NCBI GenBank assembly: GCA_964343805.1
Contig: CAYFLR010000084.1
Location: 1 to 20,155 of the forward strand
Direction: 5' to 3'
DNA from: CAYFLR01 sp964343805
Lineage (GTDB): Bacteria > Bdellovibrionota_B > Oligoflexia > CAYFLR01
DNA: 20,155 nt
The notes below the pieces were generated by a model, which was given only the letters and a program-made list of their open reading frames with translations, was not told the DNA's origin and ran no database searches. Below are positions 6,736 through 14,004 of this stretch, piece after piece. The position numbers and the translations under genes were made by a program. The first letter of the stretch is position 1; the number at the start of each line of letters is the position of its first letter.

Positions 6736-9700
6736 ATGAGAAGAAGTGATTTAAAACTTTGGAGTATTTTCCTGCTTTTATTTCAATTTGGCCTCATGGG
6801 TTGTACCATGTTGGGGCTGGGAGATGATGAGGAGGAGAGCGATGAAAGCTCAGAAACAGACAGTTCCTCAACTACAGGTACTTCTGCCAGTAGCTTTATT
6901 CAATCCTCCTCACTATCTTTAGTGGGATCTATGTCGACCACTTCAACCACGGCCAGCTTGGTGAAGGCTGAGAGTACAGATTATTGGTTTAAGTGTGTGA
7001 CTTTGAGTGTGACCGATGAGACCGCTTGTATTAATCAGGTGGTTGACAGTGAGTTTAACTTAACCTGTCCTAGCTCCTTTTCCGGAGCCTTTGGATGTTT
7101 TATCCTCACTGGGGAAGATGCTACCAACCTATCTATTGCAGGGGTGGTAACTTCCAGTGATTTTAACCTCGATCCAAACTCCACTAACGCAGAGATGGAA
7201 ATCGTATTTGATCCTGAAACCGGTGCGGTGCAGGTTAAAGCTTTTAACCAGTACGCCAAGAAAGTGGATGGTTCCAAAGTGGAAATTGAAACTGAGGCCA
7301 TTGAGCGTGAAGTAGATCCTGCTCTTATAGATGCCCTTGATGGAAAAATTAGCTCAGGTGATTATGACCTCACCATGTGTTTTCCACCACCACCTAATTT
7401 CAAATTAGTTGATGCCGGCGGACCTTTTGATGGTGATAACATCAAAGATGCCTGTGGTGATCATGGCGGTATGACCAGAGTTGCTTACCTTAAATATACT
7501 AAAGGGGACGTGGCTGAGAAAAGATTCCCACGTCTTGAGCTCTGGTCTTCCAGACAAGACTTTAATAAATGTGTGGTGGATGGCAAGTTAAGGTATCATC
7601 TTTCTGATGGAACCAATGAATTTATTCCTGAGGCCACCTCATTCAACGCTCTTGATTTAGTTGATGAAATTATCGACAACAAATGGGCTCCTGATTTCGC
7701 TCTTAAGTTTTATGAGCTCTCTCAAGATCCGACTATGGTGCAAAGTGTTGATAAAATGGAAAAAGAGCGTGAGTTTGTAACTGCCCTTTTTGAGTTTTAT
7801 GGCATCGAAAATGATAAGGAAAATCTCAAAGAGTTAGCTGATACGCTGGCTATTGAGTTTTTTAAAGCTTTTGATAAAGCCAAGACTGTAAGTGATGGGA
7901 ACAAAACAAAATGTGTTGAAGAGAGTATTATGGAAGCCTTTGAGAAGGTGAATATTCCTTCTTGGCTGATGGAAGATGATGATAAAGGTGAATATAAACT
8001 TGTAACCGCTGATGGAGAAGGTGATAAAGGCGATGATCCCATCTACCTTTGCGGTCCTTACCGTGGAGCAAAGGCCAATGGTGCTACCTCTGATACCCTC
8101 CAAGGAATGATTGATGAATTCTCCATGTGGATTGTTAAGGAGTTAGGAAGAGATCCGATGGAGCGTGAAAAAGCGGAAGCTGGCTTAAGGCTGGTTGACT
8201 CTTTTCTTCATGCAATTGGTGAGTCCCGTCATCAGCAGCATAGCGGCGACGACTTTAACAAAGAGTTTAGAGAGGCTTGGAATGCTTTAGATCAAGATAA
8301 CCTGGCTTCTACTTCTGAAGAAGCTTTAGTAGCCTTCACCTTTGCTTGGGCGGACTTTATCCAAATGTGGGACTGGACCTTCCCCGAGCAGTTAAGATTG
8401 GCTGCCAATAACTATGACACCGCCATGTTCGCTTGTGATGAAGCTTATCTGGTTAAGAACAAGTACTATATGGATGATGAGTATATGCATCACGATGATA
8501 TGTACTATGGGGCTGAGGATGACTTTGATGATCATGCAGATGATGACACCTATAAAGGTGGTCACTACTGTCCTCCACCACCTCCCGGATTTACAGAGGC
8601 CACTACTGGTAAGGAGTTTATTTTAGGTTCATTAGCAGACAAAGAGCGCCTCAAAATGATTCAAGAGAAGCTCTGTGACAATGACTGGAACTTTGACTTT
8701 GTGCCTGTAGCTGATATTATCAGACCATTCGTGGCAGAAAACTTCCAATTTAAAAACCATAACATCACTTGGGTTGCTAAAAAGTCTACAGAGACGGAAG
8801 CGGCTGCTGGTATTAGACGTCTAAAGGCGGCTAAAGCTCTTGTTTTAAAGCTGATCCAGTCTGAAAAACTTCATGGCTGTCAGTTAACTCACTTAAAACA
8901 AGACTATGATCGCTTAGATAGAATGGAATTCTACTGGGATCATACAATGGGTGGTCATGGACCTCAAGATTTTGTAGACTGTGGTCAAGCCTTTAACCAT
9001 GATAAACCTGAATGTAGTGGAACCAATGATGATGATCAATTCTGTAAATGGAACCCCATGGATCCTCAGTGTTTTGATGAGAATAACATTGATGACCATG
9101 TCTTCCATAACTGTCAATGGGACCTTTTTGGCCTAGGTGTTGAAAAGCATGATATGTGTATGAAGTGGGCGATGTATGGATACAATGATGTGCCGGCAGA
9201 AGATACTTTCTGCTATGGTGGCTCTGATAGTATCAACTACAACACCCCTGAGTGTCAGTTCTACAATCATGCTTGTCACTTACCTGCCAATCAAGATAAG
9301 CTAGAGTGTGCTTGTCTGCCAGGAAGTCCTAACCATAAGCCCGAGTGTTTCGAGCATGAGTGTACCAAAGATCCTAATCTGCCTCATTGTGCGGCCGACT
9401 TTGATCCATCTGAAACTGCTGCCTTGGTGGCCTCCTATGGTGGACCCGGAATGCCTGAGGGATTTGATAGCTTTAATAAAGAGAACAAGAATGCCTATCA
9501 ATGGGCTATGGAGCGTGGATGGCAATTGATGGAAGGCTATCGTAGCACTGAACTTCAATCCATTTTAGAAAAACTCATTGCCGGTGAATTTACTAAAGAC
9601 ACTTTGATCAAAGCCTTAAATAAGTACATGAGAATGTCTGGCTGGGATCATATGAAGTGGATGATTGAAGAGATTAAGAAGAGAGGTCCTGAAGTGGCTC

Positions 9701-10212
9701 AGCGCTTCTTAACTGAAGAAGTGGCTCGTGAGTCCTTTAGAACGGATGTAGCTTACCGTGCAAAAATGAAGACCATTGTTTCTAACTCCGAGTGTCTCTT
9801 TGACGCTGGTATCTCTTGGGAATCCAGAGAGTTTGATGATGATGGTAATGAGGTCTTCCCTGCAGTGATTCGTGCTCCTGTAAAGCGTGAATTTGCTGGA
9901 GAGCTGGAGTTTGATAAAGACAGCTCCGGTGATGATGTGGACGATATGTTCCGTCTCGATGCCGCAAGACTCAACTTCCAGAAATCTTGTTACTGGGGAG
10001 AAGTTCAGCGTCTCTATAACTTAGAGTTCACCGATGATGGTTTTAAATCTAAGTATGAGAGAGGTTTTGTGGACACCTGTCGTGATCAGCAAGATAGTAA
10101 AGGTGATGACGATGGCGGTAGTAAACTGGTAGCCTCTGAAGAGGGAGAAGAAGAGGGCAAAGGTGGTGGCGGTGGTCACATCGAAAAACTCAAAATTATT
10201 GATAAGGACTAA
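6736..10212 (+). CDS. Giant acidic, Cys-rich lipoprotein
   Basis: A 1158-residue lipoprotein with a standard lipobox (LMGC, Cys 23) and a strong ribosome site. A Ser/Thr/Asp/Glu-rich tether of about 40 residues follows the lipid site. The body is helical and charged with scattered Cys. Notable segments: proline runs MCFPPPP (near residue 214) and YCPPPPPGF (near 613); an extreme Asp/His/Tyr tract at about 580-605; a Cys-rich zone at 749-885 with repeated short units of the form Cys, a few residues, Asn, Pro, Cys (for example CKWNPMDPQC and CTKDPNLPHC); and a Gly/Glu-rich C-terminus. The acidity suggests metal (calcium) binding, which is an inference. I recognise no family. Codon use looks like its neighbours. 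A terminator follows immediately and the ABC exporter diverges upstream, so it is probably transcribed alone. Confidence 0.8.
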   Translation: MRRSDLKLWSIFLLLFQFGLMGCTMLGLGDDEEESDESSETDSSSTTGTSASSFIQSSSLSLVGSMSTTSTTASLVKAESTDYWFKCVTLSVTDETACINQVVDSEFNLTCPSSFSGAFGCFILTGEDATNLSIAGVVTSSDFNLDPNSTNAEMEIVFDPETGAVQVKAFNQYAKKVDGSKVEIETEAIEREVDPALIDALDGKISSGDYDLTMCFPPPPNFKLVDAGGPFDGDNIKDACGDHGGMTRVAYLKYTKGDVAEKRFPRLELWSSRQDFNKCVVDGKLRYHLSDGTNEFIPEATSFNALDLVDEIIDNKWAPDFALKFYELSQDPTMVQSVDKMEKEREFVTALFEFYGIENDKENLKELADTLAIEFFKAFDKAKTVSDGNKTKCVEESIMEAFEKVNIPSWLMEDDDKGEYKLVTADGEGDKGDDPIYLCGPYRGAKANGATSDTLQGMIDEFSMWIVKELGRDPMEREKAEAGLRLVDSFLHAIGESRHQQHSGDDFNKEFREAWNALDQDNLASTSEEALVAFTFAWADFIQMWDWTFPEQLRLAANNYDTAMFACDEAYLVKNKYYMDDEYMHHDDMYYGAEDDFDDHADDDTYKGGHYCPPPPPGFTEATTGKEFILGSLADKERLKMIQEKLCDNDWNFDFVPVADIIRPFVAENFQFKNHNITWVAKKSTETEAAAGIRRLKAAKALVLKLIQSEKLHGCQLTHLKQDYDRLDRMEFYWDHTMGGHGPQDFVDCGQAFNHDKPECSGTNDDDQFCKWNPMDPQCFDENNIDDHVFHNCQWDLFGLGVEKHDMCMKWAMYGYNDVPAEDTFCYGGSDSINYNTPECQFYNHACHLPANQDKLECACLPGSPNHKPECFEHECTKDPNLPHCAADFDPSETAALVASYGGPGMPEGFDSFNKENKNAYQWAMERGWQLMEGYRSTELQSILEKLIAGEFTKDTLIKALNKYMRMSGWDHMKWMIEEIKKRGPEVAQRFLTEEVARESFRTDVAYRAKMKTIVSNSECLFDAGISWESREFDDDGNEVFPAVIRAPVKREFAGELEFDKDSSGDDVDDMFRLDAARLNFQKSCYWGEVQRLYNLEFTDDGFKSKYERGFVDTCRDQQDSKGDDDGGSKLVASEEGEEEGKGGGGGHIEKLKIIDKD

Positions 10213-10228
10213 CCTTTAGTTAAGGAAG

Positions 10229-10264
10229 GCCGTCAATCTCTTCGGGGGTTGGCGGCTTTTTTTT
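10229..10264 (+). terminator. Rho-independent terminator of the giant lipoprotein gene
   Basis: GCCGTCAA (10229-10236) pairs with TTGGCGGC (10249-10256), an eight-pair stem with one G-T pair and a 12-base loop, followed by eight T (10257-10264). It begins 17 bases after the stop codon and isolates the lipoprotein gene from the toxin-antitoxin genes downstream. Confidence 0.9.
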
Positions 10265-10311
10265 GTGCTCATTTCAGTTCAATGAAAATAGTGGTGTATC
10301 CCGTGGATGTT

Positions 10312-10320
10312 TGGTATGCT
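10312..10320 (+). promoter_or_regulatory. Extended -10 promoter of the MNT-HEPN genes
   Basis: TGGTATGCT is an extended -10 element (TGn plus TATGCT at 10315-10320). No good -35 is seen, which fits extended -10 promoters. Transcription would start at about 10327, only four bases before the ATG at 10331. The message would then be leaderless or nearly so, and the in-frame ATGs at 10307 and 10316 would not be on it. Confidence 0.4.
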
Positions 10321-10330
10321 AAAACCACTT

Positions 10331-10753
10331 ATGGAAGTTAACAAGCAAGATCTTTATAATCAACTGGTCGCCTATTTCAGAGGTTGGAAAGACCTTCATC
10401 TGCTTAAAATGGCCGTTATTTATGGCTCCTTTGTTAATCAGCAAGGCTCATTTAATGATGTGGATATTGCTATCTATCCGTTGCCTTTTAAAGAAAAGGA
10501 ATTGAAGGTTTTAAAGTTAATTCAAGAACTCGAATCCATTACTTCTCCTCATAAAGTGGATTTGGCAGTTATAAGTCACAGCACTTCTTCTCTGCTCAGA
10601 TTTGAAATAACCAGAAAATCAAGAGTTCTTTATGAAGAGCAAGCTGGTTTATTTGAACAGGAGTGTTCCTTATCGATGCGACTGTTTGCAGATGAAAAAA
10701 AATTTCGAGATCTTAAAGAGAGAGAAACCAAGCTAAAAATAGACAAATTATAG
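10331..10753 (+). CDS. mntA: MNT-domain nucleotidyltransferase, MntA-type antitoxin
   Basis: A minimal nucleotidyltransferase of 140 residues from the ATG at 10331 (148 if the ATG at 10307 is used; neither has a clear Shine-Dalgarno). The catalytic core is visible: GSF at residues 32-34, the metal-binding pair in NDVDIAI (Asp 43 and Asp 45) and a third Asp at 77 in KVDLAVI. The spacing between GS and DxD is nine residues, where MntA is usually described with ten. In the known MntA-HepT system this enzyme transfers AMP groups to a tyrosine of the HEPN toxin and silences it. The HEPN gene follows eight bases later with the matching tyrosine, which supports that role here. The C-terminal ~50 residues are charged and helical. 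A stand-alone nucleotidyltransferase is much less likely given the neighbour. Confidence 0.82.
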   Translation: MEVNKQDLYNQLVAYFRGWKDLHLLKMAVIYGSFVNQQGSFNDVDIAIYPLPFKEKELKVLKLIQELESITSPHKVDLAVISHSTSSLLRFEITRKSRVLYEEQAGLFEQECSLSMRLFADEKKFRDLKERETKLKIDKL

Positions 10754-10761
10754 GTGGTTCC

Positions 10762-11157
10762 ATGTCCCCTGAAGTATTTCAAAGAAAGATTCAAAAACTA
10801 CTCAGATACCACACGGACCTTAGTAAGCATAAAGATGTCTCTTTTGAGGTATTCATGGATCATCATTATGAGATCGAAAGATTGCTACAACTATTAAATG
10901 AGGTGGCATCCGATATCATTTCTCATGAACTGGCTAAAAAAGAAATGGTAGGTAGTTCTTATAGAGAGACATTTGCCAATGCTGTGAAGACCAATATTTT
11001 GAGTAAAGACTTAGGTGAGGAGCTCATCCTTGCCAGTGGTATGAGAAATATCCTCACTCATGATTATGATGAAATAAACTACACTCTAGTTCATCAAGCT
11101 ATACCTTCAGCGCTCAAACTGTATTCCCGTCTTTTAAAACTATTTTCTACTTACTAA
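10762..11157 (+). CDS. hepT: HEPN-domain protein, HepT-type RNase toxin
   Basis: A 131-residue all-helical HEPN protein. The motif RNILTHDY at residues 95-102 is the R-x4-H-x-Y signature of HepT toxins: Arg 95 and His 100 form the ribonuclease site in the dimer, and Tyr 102 is the residue that MntA AMPylates in the characterised system. Length and the upstream MNT gene fit the two-gene family, in which the toxin cleaves RNA until modified. AGGTGG overlaps the antitoxin stop codon and lies just before the ATG, so the two are coupled. Here the antitoxin gene comes first; the opposite order is known in the best-studied example. The gene ends nine bases from the converging gene at 11167. Confidence 0.85.
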   Translation: MSPEVFQRKIQKLLRYHTDLSKHKDVSFEVFMDHHYEIERLLQLLNEVASDIISHELAKKEMVGSSYRETFANAVKTNILSKDLGEELILASGMRNILTHDYDEINYTLVHQAIPSALKLYSRLLKLFSTY

Positions 11158-11166
11158 ATAAGAAGG

Positions 11167-11922
11167 TTACTTGTAAGACCAAAGCTGGGTTCCATTCACC
11201 CTTTTAGGTTTATCTTCTCCCTTGATAATAGCTCCAATAGGACCTTGATAGAATAAAATACGATGGGGGGGCTGTTTCTCGATAGAGTAAAATATAGGGT
11301 CCATCATTTTGCTGATGAGCCAGTTGGAAGCTTGGATGGAAAAGCGGCTTGCGGGTTTATTTTGAATCATTTCGTCGGCTACTTTATTAATTTCAAAACT
11401 AAAAGTTTTAGCGATGTAAGGCACTAAAAGTTCAAACTCAATGGTTTGTTTTTTTGCTAACTGATCCCAGTTTTTCTTTATCAGTCGATGGAGTTCAAAC
11501 CAGAGGTGAATGTTGGGTTCTCGATCCATCACATCAAAGTCAGACTCTCCCTTTTTTACAAAATGAATATAGATCTGCTTTTGGTCGTATCGGATATCCA
11601 TCTTAGCATCTGTGTGATAATTATCCGCGGTCACTCTGATTAAGTTTTCATTTTTAAAGTAAACTACGGTTTCGCTATACAGCTTTCCATCCATGGTAAA
11701 TTGATCAATTTTGTCTATTTCAAAGCCTTTGGCCTTAAATCTCTGGCTAGTTAACTTAAATTGAGCCTTAATTTCTTCATCTTTCAGGGTTTCGGCCTGA
11801 GCCGAAGCATGAGGGGGAATTGTTTTCCATTGGACAGAGGGAAGCTCTAAAGGGGGAAACTGGGGCTTTTCTGCTAAAAGAGGACACGAGAAGAGAAGAA
11901 AGCAAAGCGTGAGTATTTTCAT
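11167..11922 (-). CDS. Exported protein of unknown function
   Basis: A 251-residue protein with a clear signal peptide (basic start, hydrophobic core, cleavage expected after LLA near residue 17). The mature part alternates strand-forming and short helical segments. The motif order FELLVPYIAKTFSFEI, NWLISKMMDPI, YQGPIGAI recalls a widespread family of uncharacterised periplasmic proteins that I remember from proteobacteria but cannot name. No catalytic motif is evident and there are no Cys in the mature part. AGGA precedes the ATG and overlaps the stop of the metalloprotease gene, which ends nine bases upstream, so the two form an operon. A role linked to the protease (chaperone, inhibitor, processing) is possible but unsupported. 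Confidence 0.68.
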   Translation of the reverse strand: MKILTLCFLLFSCPLLAEKPQFPPLELPSVQWKTIPPHASAQAETLKDEEIKAQFKLTSQRFKAKGFEIDKIDQFTMDGKLYSETVVYFKNENLIRVTADNYHTDAKMDIRYDQKQIYIHFVKKGESDFDVMDREPNIHLWFELHRLIKKNWDQLAKKQTIEFELLVPYIAKTFSFEINKVADEMIQNKPASRFSIQASNWLISKMMDPIFYSIEKQPPHRILFYQGPIGAIIKGEDKPKRVNGTQLWSYK

Positions 11923-11931
11923 CTGTCTTTC

Positions 11932-13248
11932 CTATAAGAATTCAATTTTAATTTTCATAGCACCTTGAGGAGTGAGTCCCAAATTTGTGATCTTAATATT
12001 ATTATAGGGTTCTAAAAAGGACTCATCTTTGAGTAAGAAAGCATCTAAATGGTCGTAGAGCGAATACTCTTGCTCATAGGGATCTAGTTTATATTTAATA
12101 CTTTGGGGTTTGGTATCAATGAGGTAGGTGGTGTTACAATGAGTTTGGAGTTCACCGTCTGCAATATAGCTTCTAAAAAATCCACCTCGTATTTGAATAC
12201 CGTTAATATCTACTTTAAACTCATCTGGATAGTATTGGGGATGAGGATGGATTCCACTGTAGAGAGAGGAAATATCTTCCGTTAGTTTAGTGAGATTGCT
12301 ATCAAATCCAATGGGAGCGCGATATTCTAAATAGAGGTAGGTCAGAGTTACTTTGTAGGCTTTGTTAATGGGTATGGGGTTTTTTAGAGGAATCTTTACC
12401 ACCATAACATTTTCATGAGCGTTGGTTTCATAGGGGAAGAGTTCCACTATTGAAGATTCTTCGGAGGGCTTTACCTCTAATACTTCTCCTTCATTGAACC
12501 AACCGATATCTTCCTTATGGCAAGAGTTATAGTGCATAGCTGGCCTAAAATAACTTTCTCCTGACATCAGACTAAACATATCAGCGATGCCCTCTTGTTT
12601 GCACTCTTTTTCATCTAAAGACACCATCTCTTTGCCACAATCAAATAGATTGGCATGGCTGTGAATTCCAAGAGAATGACCGAGTTCATGACCCGATGTG
12701 GTGGAGGTGATATCTCCTAACTTTTGATGAGGAAGCTTTGGCTTTACAAAGCGACTCACTGCATTCATTACTGTAACACCGGTATTGATTTCGCCTTGGG
12801 GGGTTTGGTATTTCTTTTTACCAAAACTAAGAGCATGACCTAATCCTGGCTCATCGCAATCTCTGTTTTGATGAAAGTAAACCAGGTATCTATCAAAAGC
12901 ATTGAGCGTGACTTGATCTGATATAAGTTTCCAAACTTGTTCTATGCTTAAAACACAGCCAGCAATGGCAGGGTTTTCAAAGCCGGAGGCATCAAACCAT
13001 CCGTAAACTTCACCGGTGAGCCAGGTGCGCTGGTAGGAATTTTCTTTGATAAAGTTATTAATAGAGTACTCGCCGGAAAAAATGGCCTCTTTATATGTTT
13101 CAGGACTCACTTCTTTGCCATTTTTTACCATATCTATCAAAATAACTGCGGTGTGCTGTTGCCCTAGGCTATCATTCGCATGGATAACAGGGGAAATAAA
13201 GATTAACAAAAGAGAAATACTAACTATCCATTTTGGTAAAATAATCAT
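11932..13248 (-). CDS. Secreted M11 (gametolysin-like) metalloprotease
   Basis: A 438-residue exported zinc protease. The start at 13248 is chosen because GGAGG stands eight bases ahead, making an in-frame start at 13263 unlikely. A signal peptide of about 24 residues ends near VIHA. The mature N-terminus (AVILIDM, SINNFIKENSY, TGEVYGWF) matches the opening of gametolysin-family (MEROPS M11) peptidases. The zinc site begins with HELGH at residues 187-191 (Glu 188 catalytic) and continues GIHSHANLFDC. Compared with the usual HExxHxxGxxH there is one extra residue, so the third His falls at position 10 or 12 rather than 11. A Met-turn candidate SLMSGESYF and the HKEDIGWF segment follow. The C-terminal half is beta-rich. 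Gametolysins digest glycoprotein cell walls; here the target could be prey or matrix protein (inference). Confidence 0.85.
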   Translation of the reverse strand: MIILPKWIVSISLLLIFISPVIHANDSLGQQHTAVILIDMVKNGKEVSPETYKEAIFSGEYSINNFIKENSYQRTWLTGEVYGWFDASGFENPAIAGCVLSIEQVWKLISDQVTLNAFDRYLVYFHQNRDCDEPGLGHALSFGKKKYQTPQGEINTGVTVMNAVSRFVKPKLPHQKLGDITSTTSGHELGHSLGIHSHANLFDCGKEMVSLDEKECKQEGIADMFSLMSGESYFRPAMHYNSCHKEDIGWFNEGEVLEVKPSEESSIVELFPYETNAHENVMVVKIPLKNPIPINKAYKVTLTYLYLEYRAPIGFDSNLTKLTEDISSLYSGIHPHPQYYPDEFKVDINGIQIRGGFFRSYIADGELQTHCNTTYLIDTKPQSIKYKLDPYEQEYSLYDHLDAFLLKDESFLEPYNNIKITNLGLTPQGAMKIKIEFL

Positions 13249-13285
13249 AGAAAAATCCTCCAATTCTGAATTTGGCTCACATCAT

Positions 13286-13313
13286 ACTATAAATAGTGGG
13301 TTTCTACACGCAA
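13286..13313 (-). promoter_or_regulatory. Promoter of the metalloprotease operon
   Basis: On the minus strand TTGCGT (13308-13313), 16 bases and TATAGT (13286-13291) form a fair sigma70-type promoter. It would start transcription near 13279, about 30 bases before the ATG at 13248. The -10 overlaps a near-palindrome, ACTAT-AA-ATAGT (13286-13297), which could be an operator. The rest of the 13249-13379 gap is AT-rich without other clear signals. Confidence 0.5.
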
Positions 13314-13379
13314 GAAAAGAGAGGTTATAATTTGATTGGTAAAAAGTCAAATAAAATAATAGAATATTAAAAATATAAT

Positions 13380-13847
13380 CTAATAGCGGGATATTTTTAT
13401 CCACTTGAGCGCGCTGGTGTCTTTCTCTGCTTCCTCATCTTCTCCTTCAGTTACTCCTGCTTTTTTACTTTGGAGTTCATCAAGGAGGGGGTTTGATCCT
13501 TCTAGTTTTTCAAAAAGAATATGCTTTTCATCATCAAAGAATTCAACGGTAGCGATAAACTCTTTTCCGCCATCCAGTTTCATAGTGAATTTCATGTCCT
13601 CGTCGAGATCGTACTCATGAGAGGATTCAGTTCCTTTGGGTGAGATTCTTGCTAGCTTCACTTTATCAGTGGTAATGGTCCATTTGAGAGGGGTGGTTTT
13701 AGAGGTGAAATCATAGCCCCTGTTTCCATCCTCAAGCTGACTAATATACCAGTCTCCATTCATTCGCACCTTATCAGCCTCTTGATCACACTGCATGAGC
13801 AAAAATGAGAGAATAAAAAAATAGGGGAATTTCTTAAGATATGACAT
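13380..13847 (-). CDS. Small lipoprotein with possible lipocalin-like domain
   Basis: A 155-residue lipoprotein. The signal peptide ends in LLMQC, with the lipid-carrying Cys at residue 20 and Gln, not a small residue, before it. The mature part opens with NGDWYISQLEDG, which resembles the start of lipocalin-like or fatty-acid-binding small barrels (Gly-x-Trp followed by strands). It continues with alternating strands and ends in an acidic linker (GEDEEAEKD) plus a final strand. No active site is visible. GGAG at good spacing precedes the ATG, and its own promoter lies at 13895-13924. Function unknown; ligand binding or inhibition is a guess from the fold impression. Confidence 0.68.
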   Translation of the reverse strand: MSYLKKFPYFFILSFLLMQCDQEADKVRMNGDWYISQLEDGNRGYDFTSKTTPLKWTITTDKVKLARISPKGTESSHEYDLDEDMKFTMKLDGGKEFIATVEFFDDEKHILFEKLEGSNPLLDELQSKKAGVTEGEDEEAEKDTSALKWIKISRY

Positions 13848-13877
13848 GGTGTAAACTCCGTAAAAAGGTTTTATTTC

Positions 13878-13929
13878 AAGGGCTTAAGACTTCTATTATA
13901 TAAGCCTTTTATGAGGAAAGGCAATCCTC
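13878..13929. repeat. Two adjacent hairpins between divergent lipoprotein genes
   Basis: AAGGGCTTA (13878-13886) pairs with TAAGCCTTT (13901-13909) with one G-T pair, and GAGGA (13913-13917) pairs with TCCTC (13925-13929). The first hairpin encloses the minus-strand -10 box and the second overlaps the -35 box of the gene at 13847. This placement suits an operator region better than a terminator, since no long T run follows either arm. Confidence 0.4.
13895..13924 (-). promoter_or_regulatory. Promoter of the small lipoprotein gene
   Basis: On the minus strand TTGCCT (13919-13924), 18 bases and a perfect TATAAT (13895-13900) form a convincing sigma70-type promoter. Transcription would start near 13888, about 40 bases before the ATG at 13847. 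Confidence 0.6.
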
Positions 13930-13964
13930 TTATGACGAGGGCAGAATTTTTATAAAAACTGAGT

Positions 13965-13970
13965 TATAAT
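13965..13970 (+). promoter_or_regulatory. TATAAT -10 box that rules out the first ATG
   Basis: A perfect TATAAT at 13965-13970 overlaps the in-frame ATG at 13969. If it is the -10 of the plus-strand operon, transcription begins near 13977 and the ATG at 14005, preceded by AAAGG, must be the start. The -35 position holds no good match, so the call rests mainly on the perfect -10 and its distance to the start. Confidence 0.45.
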
Positions 13971-14004
13971 GAAAGGATTATCAATAATTATTGAAAGGTT
14001 TTTT

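Noticed and set aside
13331..13379. TTTGA/TCAAA inverted repeat as a terminator for the gene at 13380
   Set aside because: Five A/T-rich pairs with an 11-base loop in an AT-rich gap is expected by chance, and no T run follows on the minus strand.
13911..13955. Possible 14-codon leader peptide before the giant lipoprotein gene
   Set aside because: It lies upstream of the likely transcript start near 13977 and has no ribosome site.
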